From an uncultured Sphingomonadales bacterium (GTDB taxonomy: Bacteria; Pseudomonadota; Alphaproteobacteria; Sphingomonadales; Sphingomonadaceae), in the NCBI GenBank assembly GCA_937870585.1, contig CALMZE010000212.1:18057-82056 (forward strand): a DNA stretch of 64,000 nt, in the 5' to 3' direction. A program made the position numbers and the translations under genes. The notes below the pieces were generated by a model. The model worked only from the letters and a program-made list of their open reading frames with translations, ran no database searches and had not been told where the DNA came from. Numbering within the stretch: position 1 is the stretch's first letter; every line of letters begins with the position of its first letter. Shown one piece after another: positions 1-9,743 of the stretch.

Positions 1-309
1 GCCTGCACAGCTTCACTGGAAGAAGGCTGGCCGGGCGTCGAGACGGTGTGGTTTGGCCATGTCTGCGATGGCAATGTCCATCTGATCGCAGGCGGTTTTG
101 GCGCGGACCAGCTCGAAGCGGTCGAACATGCCGTCTACACGGTGGCGCAGGCGCATGACGGCTCAATCTCGGCTGAGCATGGCATCGGGCTGCACAAGCG
201 GGACTTTCTGCACTTGTCCCGCTCAGCCGAGGAAATTGCGATGATGCGGGCGCTCAAAGCGGCTCTGGACCCGCTCGGGCTCCTCAATCCGGGGAAGGTG
301 CTGGGTTAG
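1..309 (+). CDS. FAD-linked oxidase, C-terminal part (5' end outside window)
   Basis: The reading frame is open from base 1 and ends with TAG at 307-309, so only about the last 102 residues are present. The motifs FGHVCDGNVHL, SISAEHGIG and LDPLGLLNPGKVL are those of the C-terminal cap domain of the GlcD / D-lactate / D-2-hydroxyglutarate dehydrogenase family (FAD-oxidase_C), flavoproteins that oxidise 2-hydroxy acids. The family usually reads GHVGDGNLH here, and this copy has Cys in place of the central Gly. The substrate cannot be told from this fragment. The GTG at 46 would make a spurious 87-residue protein; the homology clearly extends upstream of it. Confidence 0.85.
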   Translation, partial: ACTASLEEGWPGVETVWFGHVCDGNVHLIAGGFGADQLEAVEHAVYTVAQAHDGSISAEHGIGLHKRDFLHLSRSAEEIAMMRALKAALDPLGLLNPGKVLG

Positions 310-314
310 AAATC

Positions 315-340
315 AGCCCCTCCCTGTGAAGGGAGGGGCT
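315..340. terminator. Convergent hairpin terminator
   Basis: A perfect 11-bp stem (AGCCCCTCCCT / AGGGAGGGGCT) with a GTGA loop fills the gap between the converging FAD-oxidase and FadH-like genes. There is no T-tract on either strand, so termination may be weak or depend on Rho. Confidence 0.6.
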
Positions 341-347
341 CACATCC

Positions 348-2521
<2,174 letters not shown>

Positions 2522-2537
2522 AACCGGGCGGTAAACA

Positions 2538-3344
2538 TCAATCCTGAATATAGACGGGTTTGCGCTTTTCGAGGAAGGCCTTCATGCCTTCAGCGACATT
2601 GGGGCTCTTGCTCGTCATCAGCTGGTTGCGGTTCTCGATGGCCATCGCGGCCTCCAGCCCCTGTGCGTCGATTGCCATGGCCAAGCCTTCCTTAGTCATG
2701 CGCAGGCCCATGGGAGAGGCCCCAAGCAGATCATCGACCCAGGGCTGTGCTGCCGCTTCCAGCTGATCATCAGGCACCACTTCGGCGACCAGACCCACCG
2801 CCAGCGCGCGCGGGGCTTGGATGAAGCGGCCGGTGAGCATCAGTTCAGACGCAATCGATCCGCCCACCAGACGCGGCAGGAAATAGCTCACGCCCATGTC
2901 ACACGCCGATAGCCCCAGCTTGATGAAAGCCGCGTTCATCCGCGCGCTTTCGCCCGCGATACGAATGTCAGACGCAAGCGCAAAGGCAAAGCCGCCGCCA
3001 CATGCCGCGCCGTGGACCAGCGAAATGATCGGCTGCGGGCAGCGGCGCATCTTGATGTAAACGTCCGCCAGATAGCCCTGAAAATAGAAGCCGCCGCCAA
3101 AAGGCAGCGTATCGCGCGGGCGTTCATTGCCTTCCTTGATGTCCAGCCCGGCGCAGAAGGCCTTGCCCGCACCACGCATCACGACAACGCGCACCGAGCC
3201 GTCATTGTAGAGCTTGCCAAAATAGTCGTTCAGTTCCTCGACCATCTTGAGCGAGATCGCGTTGAGGCTGTCGGGCCGGTTGAGCGTCAGCCAATCGACC
3301 CGCCCCCGCTTTTCGACGCTGATCGTTTCATATGCCGTGCCCAT
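2538..3344 (-). CDS. Enoyl-CoA hydratase/isomerase family protein (crotonase)
   Basis: This 268-residue crotonase fold has the oxyanion-hole segments AFCAGLDIKEG and HGAACGGGFAFALASD. By hand alignment to rat crotonase the first catalytic Glu is kept (AGES), but the second (usually PEI) is replaced by Phe (AAFIKLG), and an Asp follows in ACDMG. That pattern is more like isomerase or hydrolase members than a standard hydratase. The ATG at 3344 has AGGAG eight bases upstream. A perfect palindrome lies just upstream. It probably forms a unit with the FadH-like gene, although R1a separates them. Confidence 0.85.
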   Translation of the reverse strand: MGTAYETISVEKRGRVDWLTLNRPDSLNAISLKMVEELNDYFGKLYNDGSVRVVVMRGAGKAFCAGLDIKEGNERPRDTLPFGGGFYFQGYLADVYIKMRRCPQPIISLVHGAACGGGFAFALASDIRIAGESARMNAAFIKLGLSACDMGVSYFLPRLVGGSIASELMLTGRFIQAPRALAVGLVAEVVPDDQLEAAAQPWVDDLLGASPMGLRMTKEGLAMAIDAQGLEAAMAIENRNQLMTSKSPNVAEGMKAFLEKRKPVYIQD

Positions 3345-3368
3345 CTTCGTGCCTCTCCTGCATTCCAG

Positions 3369-3384
3369 TTTCCGTTTACGGAAA
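3369..3384. promoter_or_regulatory. Palindromic candidate operator upstream of crotonase gene
   Basis: TTTCCGTTTACGGAAA is an inverted repeat with perfect 7-bp arms, 25 bases upstream of the crotonase ATG. The size and position suit a TetR-type operator. It differs from the 19-bp motif found elsewhere in the cluster. Function is inferred only. Confidence 0.4.
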
Positions 3385-3423
3385 TCAGATGCAGGCAGGG
3401 CCTGTCAAGAGCGTGCGCGACAA

Positions 3424-4464
3424 TCAGCCGGGCTTCACTGCCGTCACCAGAGCATAATAGCCGCCACCGGTTTGTTGCGCTTCGACCGATGTGAAGCCTG
3501 CCCCTTCCAGAAAGCCGCGCAATTCGGGCAAGCTATATTGCCGCCCGCGCGTGCCGAGCAGCATCAGGATGGAGAAGGCTGCCGTAGCGGCAGGGCCGCA
3601 GCCATCATCATCCATCAGCATTTCGTGCAGGATGATCCGGCCGCCCGGCGGCAAGGCCGCGAACGACTTGGCCGCGAGAAGCCGGCAGGTCGCATTGGAC
3701 CAGTCATGGAAAATGTTGGAGAGGAAATGCGTGTCATGACCAATGGGCCAATCCTCCCGGAACATGTCCACCGCCTGCGTCACGACGCGACCATCCAGTC
3801 CCGCCGAATCGGCATAGGGTTGTGCCGCCGCGCACATGGCGGGGATTTCCATCACCGTCGCGCGCAATTCCGGCCAGGCCTTGGCGAGCGCAATTGAGAA
3901 AATGCCGGAACCGCCGCCAACATCGAGCAATGACTGCACACCGCTGAACAGCGGCTGCCGGGCCGCCGCAGCGCTGGACCAGACGCTATGCGAATTCATG
4001 AACGCCGCAATCCGGACCGCGAGGTCGGCGGGCATCTCGCCACGCTCCCATTCCTGAACAGCGGACGCATGACCTTCTGCCTTGTCGCCGCTTTTGAGCG
4101 TGTCCATCAACTGGGCGTGGAGTGGCTGAGACGCGCGATAGCCCCAAAGCAGCGGCCCCCAATAGGCCGGATCGGCAGGATTGAGATAGGTGCGCGTCAC
4201 CGGCGTCGCCCGCCAGCGACCCTCGCGCCGCTCGACAAAGCCCGTCGCGGCAAGGAGGCCAAGATGGATAGAAAGCGCGCGAGCATCAACGCCCAGCCGC
4301 GCGGCCAGAGCCTCAGTCTCAAGCGGCGCTTCAATCAGCGCGGTAAAAATGCCCACTTCATCGGCCACCGTCATCACCGGAAGGCGATACGCGGCCAGCC
4401 AATTGTCCCAGATCGTGCGATCGTCGGTGAGCAGGGCCGCGAAATCCGGAACCGCCGCGCTCAT
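3424..4464 (-). CDS. Plant-type (COMT-like) SAM-dependent O-methyltransferase
   Basis: This 346-residue protein has an N-terminal winged-helix dimerisation domain (about residues 15-100), then a Rossmann methyltransferase domain with the SAM motif LLDVGGGSGIFS and a FHDW segment whose His matches the catalytic base of caffeate and hydroxyindole O-methyltransferases. The ATG at 4464 overlaps the TGA of the upstream P450 gene (ATGA), so translation is coupled; a longer frame to 4572 would overlap the P450 further and has no ribosome site. It likely methylates a phenolic hydroxyl. A methyltransferase coupled to a P450 inside a demethylation and degradation cluster is unusual. Confidence 0.8.
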   Translation of the reverse strand: MSAAVPDFAALLTDDRTIWDNWLAAYRLPVMTVADEVGIFTALIEAPLETEALAARLGVDARALSIHLGLLAATGFVERREGRWRATPVTRTYLNPADPAYWGPLLWGYRASQPLHAQLMDTLKSGDKAEGHASAVQEWERGEMPADLAVRIAAFMNSHSVWSSAAAARQPLFSGVQSLLDVGGGSGIFSIALAKAWPELRATVMEIPAMCAAAQPYADSAGLDGRVVTQAVDMFREDWPIGHDTHFLSNIFHDWSNATCRLLAAKSFAALPPGGRIILHEMLMDDDGCGPAATAAFSILMLLGTRGRQYSLPELRGFLEGAGFTSVEAQQTGGGYYALVTAVKPG

Positions 4465-5660
4465 GCGACAGTCCAGACAAGCGGGAGCGATTCCACGGCA
4501 TGGACGATGCCCGTCGCCAGCACGGGCGGCGCATCGGGGTCGAGCCGGAAATCGGGAATGCGTTTGAGCCATTCCTCATGGAAAATCCGCAATTCCTGCA
4601 TGGCGAGCGGCGCGCCGATGCAGCGGTGATTGCCATGGCTGAAGCTCGAATGCTTCCACGCATCCTTGCGTGTAAAATCAACGGTCAGCGGATCCGCGAA
4701 CACCGCTGGATCCATTGAATGCATACAGGCTGAAACGAGAATCTGCTCGCCCGCTTTCATCTGTGCACCTTCATACTCCATATCTTCGCGCACCACCCGC
4801 GCGATGTTGGGCACGGGGTAGCGGCGCATCATCTCTTCAATGGCGCGCGGGATCAGATCGGGATTGGAGACCAGTTGCGCGCGCAAATCAGGGTTGCGCG
4901 CAAGGCATAACGCCTGCCAGCCCATCGTGGCGGTCACGGGATCGAGCCCGCCGCCGATCAGCCCGCTCGCCAACCCCGCAGCCTCATCATCGGTCATCAC
5001 GCGTCCGCCGACATCGGCCACCAGTGCGCCGCTGAAAATGTCTTCGCCCGGATGAGCGCGCCGTTCCGCGATCAGATTGCGGATATAGTCGTTCATATAC
5101 TGCCGCCCTGCGACCTTGCGGTCCTCACTGGTGGGGCGGAGGTTGGAGTTGACCGCTTCAAGCAAAGGCAGCCGGTCTGCCATCGGCAGGTTGAGCATCC
5201 GCAGGATGATGATGATCGGCAGTTGCTGCGCGAAATCGGCCATGAATTCGCAGCGCCCCCTGGCGGCAAATCCTTCAATCAGTTCAACCGCGAGCGCACG
5301 GGCCTCTTCCGCCCATTTGCGCACCGATTGCGGCGACATGACGGGGAGCAACATCCGGCGGAACGGAGCATGGACCGGCGGGTCAAGCTCCAGCGGCACC
5401 GCAGGCGGGCGATCCGCCTTGGGAATGAAGGCAAAGCGCGAAGAGAAGCGCTCCACATCGGTCAGCACTTCCTTGGTGACAGCGCCCGTGGTCGCGATCC
5501 AGTGCCCACCATTGTGCGGCGTCCATACGACCGGCGGACCGCCTTGCAGCTTCGCCCAAGCTTCAAACGGGTCTTCGCCGCGCGGGCAAGGGGCATAGAA
5601 ATCAAAATCGACCGCCAATTCGGATGCCACATGATCGGGCCGGGCCACCTGCATACCCAT
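4461..5660 (-). CDS. Cytochrome P450, soluble bacterial class I type
   Basis: At 399 residues it has the normal length for a soluble bacterial P450. The heme-thiolate signature FSHGNHRCIG places the axial ligand at Cys347. The ExxR motif (EEMMRR) and the I-helix GGGLDPVTAT are present. Overall it resembles the CYP101-like (camphor) group common in sphingomonads. It needs a ferredoxin and ferredoxin reductase, neither of which is encoded nearby. The ATG at 5660 follows GGGAGAGTGAC. It is divergent from the GST gene, with a 19-bp operator candidate between them. O-demethylation or hydroxylation of an aromatic is inferred from context. Confidence 0.88.
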   Translation of the reverse strand: MGMQVARPDHVASELAVDFDFYAPCPRGEDPFEAWAKLQGGPPVVWTPHNGGHWIATTGAVTKEVLTDVERFSSRFAFIPKADRPPAVPLELDPPVHAPFRRMLLPVMSPQSVRKWAEEARALAVELIEGFAARGRCEFMADFAQQLPIIIILRMLNLPMADRLPLLEAVNSNLRPTSEDRKVAGRQYMNDYIRNLIAERRAHPGEDIFSGALVADVGGRVMTDDEAAGLASGLIGGGLDPVTATMGWQALCLARNPDLRAQLVSNPDLIPRAIEEMMRRYPVPNIARVVREDMEYEGAQMKAGEQILVSACMHSMDPAVFADPLTVDFTRKDAWKHSSFSHGNHRCIGAPLAMQELRIFHEEWLKRIPDFRLDPDAPPVLATGIVHAVESLPLVWTVA

Positions 5661-5705
5661 GTCACTCTCCCTCTTGCTTTGCGCTTGACCTTATCATGCG
5701 TCAAA

Positions 5706-5724
5706 CCGTATGCAACACATACAA
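5706..5724. promoter_or_regulatory. Shared 19-bp operator, site 1 (P450 / GST divergent promoter)
   Basis: Reverse strand TTGTATGTGTTGCATACGG: left arm TTGTATG, spacer TGTTG, right arm CATACGG. It lies 20 bases upstream of the GST start and 46 bases upstream of the P450 start. The same 7-5-7 motif recurs at 9662, 16717 and 25227. Confidence 0.65.
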
Positions 5725-5743
5725 TTACGGAGAGGAGAGCGGA

Positions 5744-6556
5744 GTGAGTACCGTCACCTTGTATCACTGGGAACCCAATGCCAATTCCGGCAAGCCCATG
5801 CTGGCGCTGATGGAAAAGGGCGTGGCGTTCGACAGCCATTATATCGACATGCTGAATTTCGATCAGCACAAGCCCGAATATCTGGCGATCAATCCGCAGG
5901 GCACCATCCCCGCGATGACCCATGGTGACAGGGTGCTCGTCGAATCGACCGCGATCATGGAATATGTGAACGAGGAATTTGACGGCCCGGCGCTGATGCC
6001 TGCCGACGCGCGCGCGCGCTGGCGCATCCGCTGGTGGATGAAATATATGGATCAATGGCTCGCCCCGAGTTTCTCCATGTTTGGCTGGAAATTCTTCGTT
6101 GGCCCCAATGCCCTTGCCGCGCACGGGCAGGAAAAGATTGAGGAACAGATTGCCCGCATCCCGCTGCCCGAACGTCAGACGGCGTGGCGCAAGGCGGTGT
6201 TTGGCCTGTTCTCCGAAGAGGAAATGGCCGAGTCGGGACGCCGGATCGGCGTAGGCATCCAGATGCTCGAAGCCGAACTGGGCAAGCGCGAATGGCTGGC
6301 GAGCGACGAATACAGCCTCGCTGATGTGAACGGCTTCAACCTCGCTTACGCCATGCCGCTCTCGCAGCCGCACCTGGCGAATGATGAGGTGACGCCCAAC
6401 ATCATGCGCTGGCTGCGCGCCATTTATCGCCGCCCCGCCACACGCGCCTGCTGGAAGCTGGGCCGGACCCCGATGGCGAGCCGCGTCGAAATTCTCGAAC
6501 AGGATTACATCCCGCCGGGCCGCGAGGCCGATGGCATTGCGAGCGGAGTGCGCTGA
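5744..6556 (+). CDS. Glutathione S-transferase family protein, beta-etherase (LigF)-like
   Basis: This 270-residue protein has a thioredoxin-fold GST N-terminal domain (TLYHWEPNANSGKPMLALMEKGV, INPQGTIPAM) and an all-helical C-terminal domain (SLADVNGFNLAYAMP). The opening and the NPQGTIPAM loop resemble the LigF/LigE beta-etherase group, which cleaves beta-aryl ethers of lignin dimers with glutathione. The chosen start is the GTG at 5744, preceded by GAGAGGAGAGCG and matching the family N-terminus; an upstream frame start at 5624 would cross the operator. It is followed after one base by a second GST. The substrate is not proven. Confidence 0.75.
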   Translation: MSTVTLYHWEPNANSGKPMLALMEKGVAFDSHYIDMLNFDQHKPEYLAINPQGTIPAMTHGDRVLVESTAIMEYVNEEFDGPALMPADARARWRIRWWMKYMDQWLAPSFSMFGWKFFVGPNALAAHGQEKIEEQIARIPLPERQTAWRKAVFGLFSEEEMAESGRRIGVGIQMLEAELGKREWLASDEYSLADVNGFNLAYAMPLSQPHLANDEVTPNIMRWLRAIYRRPATRACWKLGRTPMASRVEILEQDYIPPGREADGIASGVR

Positions 6557-6557
6557 G

Positions 6558-7319
6558 ATGAGCATGATCCTTTATCATGGCGAACCCAATGGCCCCTCGC
6601 TCGCTGTGCTGGCAGCCTTGGGTGAAAGCGGCGTGCAGGCGGAGTGCAAGGCCATCAACCTGCTGGCAGGCGAGCGCCACGCCATCCCCGGCCTGACGGA
6701 AGCCGTCGCGCGAAACATGGGTGTGGAAGGCGAAGGCCCTGTGCTCGTGGTGGATGGTGAAGCGATGACCGAGAGCGTCTTCATCGCGCAATTCCTCGAT
6801 GAGTCCGGCGCCAACACGCTCCAGCCGAAGGATGCCTATGCGCATTGGCAGATGCTGATGTGGTGTCGGCGCGTCACCGAACGCTGCGCGCCAGCTGCGG
6901 CCTTTCTCGGCTGCCGTGCCTATGCCCGTCCGGCTCTGGATACAGCGGCGCTGGAGCGGATTGTCTCCCCCGATTTGCGTGCGCGCTGGGAAGCGGTGCA
7001 GGCGGGCGACTATTCTCAGGCGCAGGTCGATGATTCGATCCGCCACGTCACGGCTGCGGTCCAGATGGTCGAGGATCAGCTCGCCGATGGCCGCGATTGG
7101 CTGATGGGGCCGCTCACCATTGCGGACTTCGAAACCTATGGCTGGCTGGTCGGCATGGCCGCTGTCGTGCCCGATGCGTTTGAAGGCAAGGACCGCGCGG
7201 CGGCATGGATGGCGCGGGTCAGCGCACGGCCTTCGGTGCAGGCCGCTCTGGCGCGCGCGACCAGCGCCAATCCTGAGCAGAGCTGGGCACCGGGGCCGGA
7301 AATCAACCGCTGGGGCTAA
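6558..7319 (+). CDS. Second glutathione S-transferase family protein
   Basis: This 253-residue protein has an N-terminal GST domain (MILYHGEPNGPSLAVLAAL, EGPVLVVDGEAMTESVFI) and a C-terminal helical domain (LTIADFETYGWLVG). The ATG at 6558 begins one base after the stop of the upstream GST, so the pair is one transcript and probably acts together, as paired GSTs do in beta-etherase systems. The usual cis-Pro loop is altered (EGEGPVLVV), so glutathione binding may differ. It could be a glutathione lyase (LigG-like role) or a stereo-specific etherase; the sequence alone does not decide. Confidence 0.7.
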   Translation: MSMILYHGEPNGPSLAVLAALGESGVQAECKAINLLAGERHAIPGLTEAVARNMGVEGEGPVLVVDGEAMTESVFIAQFLDESGANTLQPKDAYAHWQMLMWCRRVTERCAPAAAFLGCRAYARPALDTAALERIVSPDLRARWEAVQAGDYSQAQVDDSIRHVTAAVQMVEDQLADGRDWLMGPLTIADFETYGWLVGMAAVVPDAFEGKDRAAAWMARVSARPSVQAALARATSANPEQSWAPGPEINRWG

Positions 7320-7433
7320 ATTCCCTCTCGATTCCCGGCGCAGACGCTGGCAAGACCCGTTCTGGTTCAAAACGCATTTCGGGGCACACATGGGCAATCC
7401 ATGATCCCCGCCACAGGAAGAGGATTGTCGCCC

Positions 7434-9539
7434 ATGAAGGCCAAGCTGGTTCTCGCCGTATCGGCGCTCGCATTGATGACGGTTGCAGGCTGCAAGCAGA
7501 CGCCCAGTTCCGAACTGCCGGGTGCGGTCAATGCGGAGCGGATCAAGAAGGCGGATGGCAGCGAGTGGCTGAGCTATGGCCGCAGCTATGACGAGCAGCG
7601 CCACAGCCCGCTGGATCAGATCAACCAGACCAACATCAAGGATCTCGGCCTCGCCTGGTTTGCCGATCTGGATACCGCACGCGGTCAGGAAGCGACGCCG
7701 CTCGCCATTGATGGCAAGATTTACATCACCACTGCCTGGTCCAAGGCGAAGGCTTATGATGCGGTGACGGGCAAGCTGTTGTGGGAATATGATCCCAAGG
7801 TGCCGGGCGAGCGTGCAGTTGCGGCCTGTTGTGACGTGGTGAACCGGGGCATGGCCGCGTGGGGGGACAAGCTGTTCCTCGGCACGCTTGATGGCCGCCT
7901 TGTCGCGCTCGATCGCAATACCGGCAAGGAAGTGTGGAGCACTGTGACGCTCGACCAGTCCAAGCCCTACACCATCACCGGCGCACCGCGCGTGATTAAC
8001 GGCATGGTCATCATCGGCAATGGCGGCGCTGAAATGGGTGTGCGCGGCCATCTGACCGCCTATGACGCCGATAGCGGCAAGGAAATCTGGCGCTTCCATT
8101 CGGTGCCCGACGAACCCGGCAAGAATGAAGCCGAGCATCTGAAAAAGGCAGAATCGACGTGGAAGGGTGAATATTGGAAGATCGGCGGCGGCGGCACCAT
8201 GTGGGATGCCATGGCCTACGATCCAGAGCTCGACCTACTCTATGTCGGCGTGGGCAATGGCAGCCCGTGGAATCAGCATTTCCGCAGTCAGGGTGAGGGC
8301 GACAATCTCTATCTCTCCTCCATCGTCGCGCTGCGACCCAAGACGGGCGAATATGTCTGGCACTTCCAGACCACACCGGGTGAAACATGGGATTATACCG
8401 CCACCCAGCACATCATGCTGGCTGATCTGACCATCGGCGGCGAAAAGAAGAAGGTGCTGATGCAAGCGCCGAAGAACGGCTTCTTCTTCGTGCTCGACCG
8501 CACCAACGGCAAGCTGATTTCGGCCGACAATTATGTGCCGACGACTTGGGCCACGGGCTTTGATCTGAAGACGGGCCGTCCGATCGAAAATCCGGAAAGC
8601 CGCTATTACAAGACGGGCAAGCTCTATGTCGGTTCGCCCGGTCCGATTGGCGGGCATAACTGGCACCCGATGGCCTATGATCCCAAACAGGGTCTGGTCT
8701 ATATCCCGGCTATCAACTCCGCCTTCCCCTTCATCCACAAGCCTGACTGGAAGGCAAACAAGCACGGCTTCAACGTCGGTCTCGATCTGGCCTCCGGCGC
8801 GATGCCGGCTGACCAGAAAGCGCGCGATGCGGCCATGGCGGCAACCACGGGTGAACTGATCGCGTGGGATCCGGTTGCCAAGAAGGCGCGCTGGAAAATC
8901 AAATATCCTGCCGCATGGAATGGCGGCCTGCTCTCCACAGCGGGCAACCTCCTGTTCCAGGGCAATGCGGCGGGGGAATTCAACGCACTTGATCCGGCGT
9001 CGGGTAAGAAGCTCTGGTCGTTTGCGGCGCAAACCGGCGTGGTGGCTCCAGCTTCGACGTTCAAGGTGGGCGATGACCAATATGTCGCGGTCCTGGCGGG
9101 TTGGGGCGGCGCATGGCCGCTCGCGTCGGGCTATGTCGGAGAACAGCTTGGCCCGGTGCGCAATCAGTCCCGCCTGCTGGTGTTTAAGCTGGGCGGCAAG
9201 GCCAAGTTGCCTGAAGTCGGCCCGCATACGCTGCCGCCGCTCGATCCGCCGGTTTCCACAGGCACGCCTGAGCAAATTGCGGATGGTGCGAAGAATTTCG
9301 GCCAGTTCTGTGGCGTCTGCCACGGCGATTCAGCTATCGGCACCGGCGTCACGCGCGACCTGCGGCGTGCGGGTTCGCTGGGTGACGCGAAGATCTGGAA
9401 CCAGATCGTCATCGGCGGCGCACTCAAAGCGCGCGGCATGATCAGCTGGAAGGAAGAGCTGACCGATGCGCAGGCGGAAAATCTCCGCCACTATGTCATC
9501 AAGCGCGCGCAGGAAGATAAGGCGCTGGGGATGAAGTGA
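7434..9539 (+). CDS. PQQ-dependent alcohol dehydrogenase with C-terminal cytochrome c (quinohemoprotein), lipoprotein
   Basis: This 701-residue protein starts with a lipoprotein signal (lipobox VAGC, Cys20). It has a PQQ beta-propeller with the adjacent Cys132-Cys133 pair typical of PQQ alcohol dehydrogenases and a WDYT segment holding the likely catalytic Asp. A C-terminal cytochrome c domain has CGVCH at 626-630 and a probable Met ligand in ARGMISW. It oxidises a primary or secondary alcohol in the periplasm and passes electrons to the heme. The ATG at 7434 has AGGAAGAGGA upstream; an ATG at 7401 would put a hydrophilic tail before the signal peptide. It sits between GST genes and an aldehyde dehydrogenase, which fits stepwise oxidation of an aryl alcohol. 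Confidence 0.88.
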   Translation: MKAKLVLAVSALALMTVAGCKQTPSSELPGAVNAERIKKADGSEWLSYGRSYDEQRHSPLDQINQTNIKDLGLAWFADLDTARGQEATPLAIDGKIYITTAWSKAKAYDAVTGKLLWEYDPKVPGERAVAACCDVVNRGMAAWGDKLFLGTLDGRLVALDRNTGKEVWSTVTLDQSKPYTITGAPRVINGMVIIGNGGAEMGVRGHLTAYDADSGKEIWRFHSVPDEPGKNEAEHLKKAESTWKGEYWKIGGGGTMWDAMAYDPELDLLYVGVGNGSPWNQHFRSQGEGDNLYLSSIVALRPKTGEYVWHFQTTPGETWDYTATQHIMLADLTIGGEKKKVLMQAPKNGFFFVLDRTNGKLISADNYVPTTWATGFDLKTGRPIENPESRYYKTGKLYVGSPGPIGGHNWHPMAYDPKQGLVYIPAINSAFPFIHKPDWKANKHGFNVGLDLASGAMPADQKARDAAMAATTGELIAWDPVAKKARWKIKYPAAWNGGLLSTAGNLLFQGNAAGEFNALDPASGKKLWSFAAQTGVVAPASTFKVGDDQYVAVLAGWGGAWPLASGYVGEQLGPVRNQSRLLVFKLGGKAKLPEVGPHTLPPLDPPVSTGTPEQIADGAKNFGQFCGVCHGDSAIGTGVTRDLRRAGSLGDAKIWNQIVIGGALKARGMISWKEELTDAQAENLRHYVIKRAQEDKALGMK

Positions 9540-9554
9540 GGGCGCACGCTCTCA

Positions 9555-9650
9555 CAATAATGACGTCATTCCCGCGAAGGCGGGAATCCATGAGCATCAA
9601 GGGTCGAGACCTTGGATTCCCGCCTTCGCGGGAATGACGTGTCATTATTG
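9555..9650. repeat. R1b dispersed palindromic repeat
   Basis: This is the same element as R1a but more complete. The outer arms CAATAATGAC (9555-9564) and GTCATTATTG (9641-9650) continue into the GTCATTCCCGCG / CGCGGGAATGAC arms, giving inverted arms of nearly 40 bases around a short core. It lies directly downstream of the PQQ dehydrogenase stop and may act as its terminator. Confidence 0.85.
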
Positions 9651-9661
9651 TCACGCAAATT

Positions 9662-9680
9662 TCGTATGCAACACTAACAA
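9662..9680. promoter_or_regulatory. Shared 19-bp operator, site 2 (ALDH operon promoter)
   Basis: Reverse strand TTGTTAGTGTTGCATACGA: 7-5-7 layout with the spacer TGTTG identical to sites 1 and 3. It lies 64 bases upstream of the aldehyde dehydrogenase ATG and immediately after R1b. Confidence 0.65.
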
Positions 9681-9743
9681 AATCATGATAGCATCCGCTC
9701 CATTCCGCGCAGAGTCGGACCGATCATCGAGAGGAGTTTTGCC

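Noticed and set aside
7320-7433. A copy of the 19-bp operator before the PQQ dehydrogenase
   Set aside because: I searched this stretch and saw no GTATG/CATAC pair with the right spacing. The gene may be read through from the GST operon under site 1.
6402-8138. 578-codon minus-strand frame
   Set aside because: It is antisense to the second GST and the PQQ dehydrogenase and encodes low-complexity His/Arg-rich sequence.
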